6,128 nucleotides of DNA from JAICJR01 sp036555755 (GCA_036555755.1 DATBKS010000346.1:1-6128); one strand, 5' to 3'; shown: positions 1-6,108, counted from the stretch's first letter. Made by a program: numbers and translations. The notes: generated from the sequence alone by a model not told the origin.

Positions 1-435
1 GGGGTAGTCGAAAGTCCAGCAGCCGAACGCGCCGTCCTCCTCGAGCTTGCCGAGCAGGTCGAGCTCGTCGCGCTCCTGCACGTAGCGCAGCAGGGCGAAG
101 TACTTGAGCGACGTGACCCGCGGCAGCTCGCGGTAGTGCCACGTGATCAGCGTCTCGCCGCGGAACCAGCGCAGGTCGAGGAACGACTCGACGGCGTCGC
201 CGTTCCAGCGAGACGCGGCGGTCACCGGCAGGTCGAGCGCTTCGTAGGCCGCGCGCAGTTCGCGCAGGCGCGGGTTGTCCGGTCGCAGCTCGCGCTCGGC
301 GCCGGGCGGCAGCGGCACGCTCTCGTCGTGCAGCGAGGTGAGGTAGCGCCGGTCCTCCGGGCTGAGCTTCACCACGTCGGGATGCGGCTCCACGCGCGCG
401 CCCCGTCTCAGCCGGTGCCGCAGCGTGCGCGTCAT
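1..435 (-). CDS. Partial protein, probable sugar O-methyltransferase N-terminal region
   Basis: Only the first 145 codons are present; the reading frame is open through position 1 and the 3' end lies outside the window. The ATG at 435-433 overlaps the stop of the FkbM gene (ATGA). GGAGG lies four bases upstream, so the start is well supported and translational coupling is likely. The visible part is soluble, with no signal peptide. It has a basic N-terminus (residues 1-14), then a charged segment, then a conserved-looking block: SFLDLRWFRGETLITWHYRE (84-103), KYFALLRYVQERDEL (111-125) and LLGKLEEDGAFGCWTF (127-142). From memory this block resembles the region preceding the SAM-binding domain in the 'putative sugar O-methyltransferase' (NanM-like) family. 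No SAM motif is visible, because it would lie beyond the edge. The frame as a gene is secure; the function is an inference from this resemblance and from the operon partners. Confidence 0.72.
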   Translation of the reverse strand, partial: MTRTLRHRLRRGARVEPHPDVVKLSPEDRRYLTSLHDESVPLPPGAERELRPDNPRLRELRAAYEALDLPVTAASRWNGDAVESFLDLRWFRGETLITWHYRELPRVTSLKYFALLRYVQERDELDLLGKLEEDGAFGCWTFDYP

Positions 436-1214
436 GCCGCCTCCTCGTAGGCGGCCACGCCGCCCACCGCGGGACGCAGCGTGCGCCAGGTTTGAGTGAG
501 CCCGTCGACCTCGCGCGTGTCCAGGCAGAAGGTGTCGAAGCCCTCCTCGATCGTCTCGTAGCCGTGCCGTCGCAGGTGCTCCGCCGCGGCGCGGCGATCG
601 GCCTCGGACAGGTGGTAGTGCTCGTAGACGATCAGGCGCGGGCTGTGCGCCTCGAGGTCGATGCTCCGGAGGATTCGCCAGTCGTAGCCCTCGGTGTCGA
701 TCACGAGCAAATCCACCTGCTGCACACCGTGACGGCTGCACAGCGATTCGAAAGTGAGTGCTGTCACCTCCGCGCGCACGATCCGCTCCTCGATGTCCGG
801 GATCTCGCCGATGTGACCGAGCACGGCGTCGCGCGAGAAGGAGCCGATGCCGTCGTACCAGTCGGGCAGCAGCTCGCGCTCCTCGGCCGACGCGTCGCGC
901 ATGTGAAAGAAGGGGAGCACGCCGTCGCGCTCGGCCACCGCGGCGTTCTCGAGCGTGAGCCGCGGCTCTGCACCGTAGGTGCGGCGGAGCCGCTCGAACA
1001 CGTACGGGACGGGCTCGACCATGATCCCGCGCCAGTCGCTCGCGAGGATGAACGGGCGCAGATGGTCGTGCTGCTCGCCGTCGTTCGACCCGATCTCGAC
1101 GAAGAACGCCTCCGGGTACGAGTGGGCGAAGGCAGCCAGCAGGCGCGGCCCGGCGAGGTTGCGGAGCATGCGCCGGTAGCGGGCGGCGCGCCAGAGCCCG
1201 CGCGGCGTCCTCAC
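432..1214 (-). CDS. FkbM-family SAM-dependent methyltransferase
   Basis: A 260-residue cytoplasmic protein. FkbM-type enzymes transfer a methyl group from S-adenosylmethionine, usually to a hydroxyl on a sugar or natural product. Visible motifs are the SAM-binding loop FFVEIGSNDGEQHDHL (37-52), the acidic residue ending strand 2 in GIMVEPVPYVFERL (63-76), and LLVIDTEGYDWRIL (169-182), the diagnostic FkbM DxEGxD block. Between them, residues 115-142 carry a LPDWYDGIGSFSRDAVLGHI-like segment that I recall from a common FkbM subgroup. The open frame extends far upstream, but the start is GTG at 1214-1212. It overlaps the stop of the previous gene (GTGA), has GGAG eight bases upstream, and is where the protein-like sequence begins; the upstream extension is a shadow of the neighbouring methyltransferase. 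The stop overlaps the next ATG. The methyl acceptor cannot be read from sequence; a sugar of the exported glycan is the best guess from context. Confidence 0.92.
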   Translation of the reverse strand: MRTPRGLWRAARYRRMLRNLAGPRLLAAFAHSYPEAFFVEIGSNDGEQHDHLRPFILASDWRGIMVEPVPYVFERLRRTYGAEPRLTLENAAVAERDGVLPFFHMRDASAEERELLPDWYDGIGSFSRDAVLGHIGEIPDIEERIVRAEVTALTFESLCSRHGVQQVDLLVIDTEGYDWRILRSIDLEAHSPRLIVYEHYHLSEADRRAAAEHLRRHGYETIEEGFDTFCLDTREVDGLTQTWRTLRPAVGGVAAYEEAA

Positions 1215-1921
1215 AGCGGTTTCTCCGCGATCAGCGCGAACACGAGCGCGTTGTAGCGGCGGCTCTCGGCGCCCTGGATGAGGTCGGCCAGGCCCATCAG
1301 CGCCTGCATCACGAAGGCGAACGGCTTGCGCAGGAAGCGCGGCAGCGAGTAGATCGCCCCGTCCTGGATCAGCTGGAGTCCGGTGGCCACCAGCCCCACC
1401 ACGCCCTCGAAGCGCACCACCTCGAAGCCCGCACTCTCCACCGCGTGCCGCAGGCCGCCGCAGGTCCAGCGCCAGTGGTCCACAGGATCCGGGTGCCAGA
1501 CCATGACCCCGTGGGTCGAGAGCAGCATGCGGCCGCCGGGGCGCAGCACGCGGAAGCACTCGGCGAGGTACACACCGGGGTCCTGCACGTGCTCGAGCAC
1601 CTGGGTGGAGATCACGGCGTCGAAGCTCTCGCTCTCGACCGGCACGCTGCCGTCCGGCTGCACCTCGACGAGCGCCTGGTCGTTGCCGGGCAGGTCCGCC
1701 GGCACGTAGTTGGCGCCGGGCGGCAGCAGGTGGCGATAGGGCTGGTCGGCGCAGCCGTAGTCGAGCACGCGGCCGCCGCTCGGCAGGAGCAGCTCGGGCG
1801 CGAGCTCCGCGATCGCCAGCGGCAGCTTCCTCACGACGTGCGCGAGCCGGCTCCAGCGTGGAGCGTCGCGGACCTCCGCCGGGCGGTCGCTGTTGAAGCG
1901 CGGTGCCTCGGTCACGCTCAT
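1211..1921 (-). CDS. Class I SAM-dependent methyltransferase (Methyltransf_11 type)
   Basis: A 236-residue soluble protein with the class I methyltransferase order of motifs: RVLDYGCADQPYRHLLP (51-67), strand-2 acid in NYVPADLPG (71-79), FDAVISTQVLEHVQDP (100-115) and FRVLRPGGRMLLSTHGV (123-139). These are followed by WHPDPVDHWRWT (142-153), a signature common in methyltransferases of polysaccharide gene clusters. Motif I reads GCADQPY rather than GxGxG, a known style in this group. The start ATG at 1921-1919 overlaps the flippase stop (ATGA), with GGAGG eleven bases upstream. The stop overlaps the GTG of the FkbM gene. It sits directly behind the flippase and is probably co-translated with it, so it likely acts on the same glycan or its precursor. 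A different small-molecule acceptor cannot be excluded. The C-terminal 45 residues are fairly hydrophobic but contain no convincing membrane helix. Confidence 0.9.
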   Translation of the reverse strand: MSVTEAPRFNSDRPAEVRDAPRWSRLAHVVRKLPLAIAELAPELLLPSGGRVLDYGCADQPYRHLLPPGANYVPADLPGNDQALVEVQPDGSVPVESESFDAVISTQVLEHVQDPGVYLAECFRVLRPGGRMLLSTHGVMVWHPDPVDHWRWTCGGLRHAVESAGFEVVRFEGVVGLVATGLQLIQDGAIYSLPRFLRKPFAFVMQALMGLADLIQGAESRRYNALVFALIAEKPL

Positions 1922-3435
1922 GCGGGCGCCGGCCTCCAGCGGTTCCGGAGGTAGCCGCCCACCTCGCGCATGAGCGGGCGCTCGAACACGGCGGTGGCAG
2001 CAATGGTCACCAGTACGTAGAGGGCGAGCTCGCCGATCACCATCGCCTCGCTGCGACCCGCCGGCTCGACCAGCCGCACGGCCAGCACGGCCGTGGCGGC
2101 GGGGACGCTCGGCGCGATCGCACGCAGCAGGTGGCGCGCCAGGCGGAAGCCCGCGAATAGCTTCGACAGGTACCAGCCGCGCCCCGCGAGCTGGACCAGC
2201 GTCATCGCTCCCCAGCCGAGCGCGTAACCCGTGAGGCCGAGGGTGAGGATCAGCGGCACGGCGATCAGGAAGAAGCTCGCCGCGCTCAGGATCGCCAGGC
2301 GGAACAGCGGGCGGGTGTCGTTCACCGCCCGGAAGAAGATCGAGTAGTTGTAAGCCACCTGGGAGACGGCGGAGATCAGGCCCATCGCGCCGATCAGGCC
2401 GATCGCGGGATCCCAGCGCGGGCCGAAGGCGTAGTGCACGAGGTCGGCCGAGAAGAGCGCGAGACCTACGCCGAATGGCATCGCCCACACGAGCGCGAGC
2501 CGGTTGGACTTGACGAACGCCTCGAACAGCTTCTCCCGGCTGTTCGACACCGCGCACACCACCGGGTAGAGCGCCTGGCTGATGACGGCGTCGACGTTGC
2601 TGGCGAAGGTGGCGATCGACGCCGCAAGCCCGATCGCGCCGAGCCCCGCGAGCCCGACGGCGTGGCTCGACACGAGCAGCATGCCCTGCACCACCACGAG
2701 GGTGAGGACGCTGAGGCCGAACAGCGGCCACGAGAAGGTGACGTACTCCTTGAGCGTCGCGCGGTCCATTCGCAGCCGCAGCGGATACGGGCAGCTCAGC
2801 ACCGCCGCGGTGGCGCCCGCCACGCTGCCTGCCAGCACGCCGAGCACGAGCGCCCAGTAGCCGGCGCCGGCCACCGCCAGCGCGATCGTGACGACGAGCG
2901 ACACCACTGGGTCGACGGCCGCGAGCGTGCGCTGGCGGCCGAACTGCATGCGCCTGTACGGGATCCAGATCGGCGACTCGAGCGCGCTGATCGGCACGCT
3001 CAGGGCGAGCACGATGCCGGGCACGATGATCTTGGGCGTGGCGTACGCCAGCGAATAGGCGGGGAGCAGGGCGGCGATCAGCACGAAGAAGGCGATGCTC
3101 GTGGCGAGCTCGATCGTGAACGCCTTCTGGAACGCGGCCTCCTGGTCGGGCTCGTCCTGCTGTACGTACTTGTCGGACACGCCCACCTGCTTGAGCCAGC
3201 CGACCGTCATGACGGTGGTGAGGACGATGCTCCAGATGCCGAACTGGGCGCGCGTGAGGTAGGCGGCCACCACGAAGCGCCGCAGGAGGCCGAGCCCCGC
3301 GAAGCCCACTTGGAACCCCGAGTTGATCAGCGTGCCGCGCGCCGCCTGCTCACGCAGGTTGCGCCCGTGTAGGTGCGCCAGGCGATCGCTCGTCCCTGCA
3401 CGACCTGTGCGTTCCGTTGTTGCACTGCGCCCCAT
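1918..3435 (-). CDS. Polysaccharide/oligosaccharide flippase (Wzx-like, MOP superfamily)
   Basis: A 505-residue polytopic inner-membrane protein that fits the Polysacc_synt_3/oligosaccharide flippase family, which moves lipid-linked glycans across the cytoplasmic membrane. About a dozen hydrophobic segments can be seen, roughly at 40-60, 66-84, 110-130, 136-152, 174-215 (two), 235-257, 262-280, 314-333, 344-366, 380-400, 402-416, 438-456 and 464-484. The N-terminus is a 35-residue Arg-rich cytoplasmic tail leading into TLINSGFQVGFAGLGLLRRF (35-54). Family-like blocks include SQALYPVVCAVS (286-297) and FVKSNRLALVWAMPFGVGLA (307-326), followed by LVHYAFGPRW (332-341). Length is typical. The ATG at 3435 is chosen because GGGAGG lies six bases upstream. 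It is preceded by a 53-bp gap and followed by a 4-nt overlap with the next methyltransferase. The exact substrate is unknown. Teichuronic-type and other MOP exporters are alternatives, but the family assignment is firm. Confidence 0.9.
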   Translation of the reverse strand: MGRSATTERTGRAGTSDRLAHLHGRNLREQAARGTLINSGFQVGFAGLGLLRRFVVAAYLTRAQFGIWSIVLTTVMTVGWLKQVGVSDKYVQQDEPDQEAAFQKAFTIELATSIAFFVLIAALLPAYSLAYATPKIIVPGIVLALSVPISALESPIWIPYRRMQFGRQRTLAAVDPVVSLVVTIALAVAGAGYWALVLGVLAGSVAGATAAVLSCPYPLRLRMDRATLKEYVTFSWPLFGLSVLTLVVVQGMLLVSSHAVGLAGLGAIGLAASIATFASNVDAVISQALYPVVCAVSNSREKLFEAFVKSNRLALVWAMPFGVGLALFSADLVHYAFGPRWDPAIGLIGAMGLISAVSQVAYNYSIFFRAVNDTRPLFRLAILSAASFFLIAVPLILTLGLTGYALGWGAMTLVQLAGRGWYLSKLFAGFRLARHLLRAIAPSVPAATAVLAVRLVEPAGRSEAMVIGELALYVLVTIAATAVFERPLMREVGGYLRNRWRPAPA

Positions 3436-3469
3436 GCCAAGCCTCCCGCAGCTCGCGCGCCGGCCAAGC
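3436..3469. repeat. Short direct repeat GCCAAGC, two copies
   Basis: The heptamer GCCAAGC occurs at 3436-3442 and again at 3463-3469, 27 bp apart. It sits between the flippase RBS/start and its candidate -10 box. With only 7 bp and two copies it may be chance, or half-sites of a regulator. Confidence 0.25.
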
Positions 3470-3488
3470 TACCAAGAAGAGGTGCGCG
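3436..3488 (-). promoter_or_regulatory. Intergenic gap upstream of flippase with strong RBS and possible -10 box
   Basis: On the minus strand the 53-bp gap holds a strong Shine-Dalgarno GGGAGG (3447-3442), six bases from the flippase ATG. A -10-like hexamer TAGCTT (3471-3466) would place a transcription start near 3459 and a leader of about 24 bases. No convincing -35 is seen. A hairpin with a T-tract is also absent, so readthrough from the upstream methyltransferase is possible. The RBS is secure; the promoter is a weak inference. Confidence 0.4.
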
Positions 3489-4178
3489 CTAGCGCCGTTT
3501 GGCGAGCACCGTCGTGTACTGCGTGCCGGGGTCCTCGACCCGCTCGAGACCGAGTCCGGCTTCGCCGCATACGGCGCGCAGATCGTCGACGTTCACGGCC
3601 GATCCGACCCAGGAAGGGTTCGACTGCCCGCGCGGCCCGCGGCCGCGCAGCGAGCGCAGGCGCGAGCGCAGCGGCTGGTTGGGGTGGTGGATGCGCTCGT
3701 CGGTGGAGAGCTGGAAGGCCGCGAAGCCGCCCGGCCGCAGCACGCGGCCGATCTCTCGCATGTAGCCGAGCGTGATCGCCGGGTCGGGGATGTGCTGGAA
3801 CACGACGATCGAGATGCAGGCGTCGACGCTCGCGTCGGGGATCGGCTGGAGCGTGAGGCCGTCGCCGTGGATCCATTCGACGCCCGTGAGCTGGGCGTTC
3901 AGCTCGCGCGCCTGGCGCAGCATCTCGGTCGACACATCGAGGGCGAGCACCTTCGCCGCCCGCGACGCCGCCGCGCGGCTCAGGCGTCCAAGCCCGCACC
4001 CGATGTCGAGCACCGTGTGGTCGGGCTCGATCGACGCGCCGGCGATCTCGAGCAGCAGCCCGAGCGCCTCCTCGCCGCCGTCCCAGAAGCGCTCGACGTC
4101 GGGCGCGCCGTAGTCGAGCCGGTTGTCGACGAAGTAGTAGGCGTCCTCTTTCGCGCGCTCGTCCCAGAAGCGCCGCAT
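3489..4178 (-). CDS. Class I SAM-dependent methyltransferase (paralogue of the 5367-6101 gene)
   Basis: A 229-residue soluble methyltransferase. The N-terminal lead-in AYYFVDNRLDYGAPDVERFW (13-32) precedes the Rossmann core. Core motifs are TVLDIGCGLGRLSRAAASRA (55-74), strand-2 acid D81 in VLALDVSTEML (77-87), IHGDG (103-107), SVDACISIVVFQHIPDP (117-133) and IGRVLRPGGFAAFQLS (143-158). The usual LEH after strand 4 is FQH here. The start ATG at 4178-4176 has AGGGGA five bases upstream. In-frame GTG codons a few residues earlier are possible but lack as good an RBS. It begins at a divergent region with a candidate promoter and palindrome, and ends 53 bp before the flippase on the same strand, so it may lead the operon. 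Acceptor unknown; the class suggests O- or N-methylation of a small molecule or sugar. Confidence 0.9.
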   Translation of the reverse strand: MRRFWDERAKEDAYYFVDNRLDYGAPDVERFWDGGEEALGLLLEIAGASIEPDHTVLDIGCGLGRLSRAAASRAAKVLALDVSTEMLRQARELNAQLTGVEWIHGDGLTLQPIPDASVDACISIVVFQHIPDPAITLGYMREIGRVLRPGGFAAFQLSTDERIHHPNQPLRSRLRSLRGRGPRGQSNPSWVGSAVNVDDLRAVCGEAGLGLERVEDPGTQYTTVLAKRR

Positions 4179-4183
4179 GTCCG

Positions 4184-4189
4184 TCCCCT
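4184..4189 (-). promoter_or_regulatory. Ribosome binding site of the 3489-4178 methyltransferase
   Basis: AGGGGA on the minus strand lies five bases before the ATG at 4178. It decides this start over the in-frame GTG codons just upstream, one of which nearly overlaps the site. Confidence 0.6.
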
Positions 4190-4206
4190 GCACCCGCACG
4201 GCGCGC

Positions 4207-4212
4207 ACAGTA
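4207..4212 (-). promoter_or_regulatory. Candidate -10 box for the leftward methyltransferase
   Basis: TACTGT on the minus strand fits TAnnnT and would give a start near 4200 and a leader of about 22 bases carrying the RBS. No recognisable -35 is present; the -35 position falls inside the 18-bp palindrome. This is inferred from position and pattern only. Confidence 0.35.
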
Positions 4213-4223
4213 GGCCACGCGCG

Positions 4224-4241
4224 CAACCGGCGCGCCGGTTG
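4224..4241. promoter_or_regulatory. Perfect 18-bp palindrome in the divergent intergenic region, candidate operator
   Basis: CAACCGGCGCGCCGGTTG is identical to its reverse complement across all 18 bases. It sits near the middle of the 89-bp gap (4179-4267) between two divergent genes. Allowing a one-base bulge at 4223, the arms extend four more pairs (4219-4222 with 4242-4245). The dyad is 11 bp from each of the two outward-facing -10-like boxes, so it covers the -35 position of both. It most simply suits binding by a dimeric regulator. It has no loop and no T-tract, so it is not a typical intrinsic terminator. Confidence 0.55.
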
Positions 4242-4252
4242 GCGCCGCGCCC

Positions 4253-4258
4253 TATCTT
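4253..4258 (+). promoter_or_regulatory. Candidate -10 box for the acyltransferase, possibly leaderless
   Basis: TATCTT matches TAnnnT and ends nine bases before the ATG at 4268. That spacing would place the transcription start at or next to the ATG, as in the leaderless transcripts known from actinobacteria. No Shine-Dalgarno precedes that ATG, which agrees with this. No -35 consensus is visible. Confidence 0.4.
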
Positions 4259-4267
4259 GCTCCGGCG

Positions 4268-5377
4268 ATGGCAGGGGGTGCCAGGGTGGTGCAGGCGGGC
4301 GAGGTCCGCTCCGCGCGGATCGAGTCGCTGCGCGCGCTCGCCGCGATGTCGGTGCTCGTGGGGCACGTGTGGCTGTTCTCCCAGGGCGCCGCGAGCGCGA
4401 CCTATCCACACCGGCTCGTCGAGGCGGGCCGCTACGGCGTCTGGCTGTTCTTCGCCCTGACGGGCTACCTGCTGTTCTGGCCCTTCGTGCGCAGCGGCGC
4501 GATCGATCTTCGGCGCTATGCGCTCAACCGGGTCCTCCGCATCCTGCCGCTCTACTACTTCGTCGTCGTCGTGCTGCTGGTGATCGACCAGCACGGTGGC
4601 TCGTCGACGCAGTGGCTGCGCTTCACGACCATGACGGAGTCGTTCTCGCGCTCGACCGTCGGGACGGTGGACGTGCCGATCTGGTCGCTCGCCGTGGAGG
4701 TTCAGTTCTACGCGTTGCTTCCGGTGCTCGCCTGGCTTCTTATGCGTACAGGGAGCGTCCGCCGTGCGGCGATCGGCCTTTGCGTTCTCGCGGGCCTCAG
4801 CCTCGTCGTCTGGTTCGTGAAGGTCCACGCGCCCGCGGCACCCGACCTGCGCTGGCGCTACTCGCTGCCGGCCACGTTCTTCAATTTCACCGCCGGCATG
4901 TTCCTTGCGCTCCTCCGGGCGAGGACGGCGCGGTTGCCCGTGCGATCAGACGTGCTGATCGCGGGCGGCGTGGCGCTGTGGCTCGTGGCGGCATCGGCGA
5001 TCCGCTGGGCGGAGCCGCTGTGCGCGCTTGGCGCGGCGCTGATTGTGGGCGCGCTCGTGCTGCCGGTGAACGAGGGACCACTGACCCGCTCACTCGCCTT
5101 CCGGCCGCTTGCAGCACTCGGCGTGGCGTCGTACAGCCTCTACCTCTGGCACGTGCCGGTGATCCGCTCGCTCCACTCGCATACCGGCGTCGGCACGGCC
5201 GCGCTGCTGGTCGGCGGCGCGGGGTTCGCCATCGCCGTTGCAGCGGTCAGCTACCTGGGCGTCGAGCGCCCGTTCCTGGGGCTGCGGCGGCGCTGGGGTC
5301 CGGTGGTGGCCGAGCCGGCCGGGGCGCCGCTCAGCGACGTCGCGGCCGCGCCCGCCCCCGAGACGGCTACGGCTTAG
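4268..5377 (+). CDS. Acyltransferase family 3 membrane protein (O-acyltransferase)
   Basis: A 369-residue integral membrane protein with about ten hydrophobic segments between residues 24 and 330. It matches acyltransferase 3 (OafA/NodX-like) enzymes, which transfer an acyl group, often acetyl, to sugar hydroxyls of surface glycans. Motifs are RIESLRALAAMSVLVGHVW (17-35) with the conserved His33, GVWLFFALTGYLLF (57-70), RVLRILPLYYF (88-98), IWSLAVEVQFYALLPVL (138-154) with Glu144, SYSLYLWHVPVI (288-299) with His295, and ERPFL (333-337). It lacks the extra SGNH domain of longer family members and ends in a Pro/Ala-rich tail (345-369). The start is uncertain. ATG 4268 has no SD but has a -10-like box nine bases upstream; GTG 4286 has GGGGG eight bases upstream and would remove six residues. 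The 3' end overlaps the convergent methyltransferase by 11 bp. The acyl donor and acceptor cannot be read here; a role on the exported glycan is inferred from neighbours. Confidence 0.92.
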   Translation: MAGGARVVQAGEVRSARIESLRALAAMSVLVGHVWLFSQGAASATYPHRLVEAGRYGVWLFFALTGYLLFWPFVRSGAIDLRRYALNRVLRILPLYYFVVVVLLVIDQHGGSSTQWLRFTTMTESFSRSTVGTVDVPIWSLAVEVQFYALLPVLAWLLMRTGSVRRAAIGLCVLAGLSLVVWFVKVHAPAAPDLRWRYSLPATFFNFTAGMFLALLRARTARLPVRSDVLIAGGVALWLVAASAIRWAEPLCALGAALIVGALVLPVNEGPLTRSLAFRPLAALGVASYSLYLWHVPVIRSLHSHTGVGTAALLVGGAGFAIAVAAVSYLGVERPFLGLRRRWGPVVAEPAGAPLSDVAAAPAPETATA

Positions 5378-6101
5378 TCGCCATCCAGATGGCGTGGTGG
5401 TAGCCGTTCGAGCGCACAGGGAACATGCGCATCTCGATCCGCTCGAGTCCGAGCCCCGAGAAGAGGCGCCAGACCTCTTCCCACTCGTACTCGCGGTAGC
5501 GCACCGCGAAGTGCTCTCGCCCGCGGGCCAGCGCCCGGCGACTGCGCCACAGGCGCATCTCGCGCGCCACCGCTCCGCGCTTGGTGAGGATCCCGGGCTC
5601 GCGCCGGGCGAGCGGGATGTGCACGAACAGCGTGCCCTCCGAGCGCAGCGAGCGCGCTGCGTCGGTGAGGTAGGCGGAGACGTCGCCGAAGTCGTCGAGG
5701 TGCTGGAGCACGTGGACCGAGAAGACCGCGTCAACCGACTCATCGGGCAGGGGCACTCGCGTACCGTCCACCTGATGGAACTCGACGTTCCCGGGGCTGG
5801 CTTCGCGGGCCTTGGCGATCATCTCGGCGGACACGTCGAGGGCGTGCACGCGCTCGAACTCGCCTGCCAGCATGCGGGTCAGCCGACCCGCGCCGCAGCC
5901 GAGCTCGACGCAGTGGCCGGACAGGGTGCCGGCGTAGTGCGACCACTGCTCACGGAAGTCCTCCCAGTCGGATCGCCCGACGTCGTAGAAGTCCTCGGGC
6001 GCCCAGTCTTCGATGTCGTGCCAGGTGAGGATGTGGTACAGCGGCCGTGGCCCCTGCGCTATCTGTCGCCACTCGGTGGTGGCCGCATGACGCTCTCCCA
6101 T
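5367..6101 (-). CDS. Class I SAM-dependent methyltransferase (paralogue of the 3489-4178 gene)
   Basis: A 244-residue soluble methyltransferase. The lead-in LYHILTWHDIEDWAPEDFYD (21-40) precedes the core motifs CVELGCGAGRLTRMLAGEF (64-82), VHALDVSAEMI (85-95) with D89, VDG (111-113), SVDAVFSVHVLQHLDD (122-137) and ARSLRSEGTLFVHIPL (149-164). The last replaces the common LRPGG with LRSEG, and LQH stands where LEH is usual. It matches the 3489-4178 protein along its length, including GLGLERIE (216-223) near the C-terminus, so the two are likely duplicates that diverged. ATG 6101 is chosen; a TACTTT box ends seven bases before it, suggesting a leaderless message. An in-frame TTG at 6110 with AGAGG nine bases upstream would add three residues. 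Its stop lies inside the end of the convergent acyltransferase gene. Substrate unknown. Confidence 0.9.
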   Translation of the reverse strand: MGERHAATTEWRQIAQGPRPLYHILTWHDIEDWAPEDFYDVGRSDWEDFREQWSHYAGTLSGHCVELGCGAGRLTRMLAGEFERVHALDVSAEMIAKAREASPGNVEFHQVDGTRVPLPDESVDAVFSVHVLQHLDDFGDVSAYLTDAARSLRSEGTLFVHIPLARREPGILTKRGAVAREMRLWRSRRALARGREHFAVRYREYEWEEVWRLFSGLGLERIEMRMFPVRSNGYHHAIWMATKP

Positions 6102-6108
6102 GGCGCGC

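Noticed and set aside
492..1256. A 254-codon plus-strand open frame opposite the FkbM gene
   Set aside because: It is antisense to a gene with clear FkbM motifs. Its composition (Arg/Val/Asp/Ala-rich, no recognisable motif) is what the complementary strand of GC-rich coding DNA gives.
1215..2003. N-terminal extension of the FkbM frame, and the similar extension of the 1211-1921 methyltransferase up to 2731, as fusion proteins
   Set aside because: The extensions are out-of-frame readings of the upstream genes. Overlapping GTGA/ATGA starts with Shine-Dalgarno sequences mark the real beginnings.
2434..3372. A 312-codon plus-strand open frame opposite the flippase
   Set aside because: It is His/Arg/Glu-rich low-complexity sequence, the typical complement of a membrane protein gene, with no domain and no RBS logic.
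4219..4245. The palindromic region as an intrinsic terminator
   Set aside because: It lies upstream of two divergent genes, not after a gene, has no loop in the perfect form and no T-tract on either strand.
3417..4460. A 347-codon plus-strand open frame across the methyltransferase and the divergent gap
   Set aside because: It runs opposite a well-supported methyltransferase, through the intergenic palindrome and into the acyltransferase in another frame, and has no recognisable motif.
4177..5403. A 408-codon plus-strand open frame overlapping the acyltransferase
   Set aside because: It is longer than the real gene, but the acyltransferase frame carries all family motifs and membrane segments. 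This one is Arg-rich and disordered.
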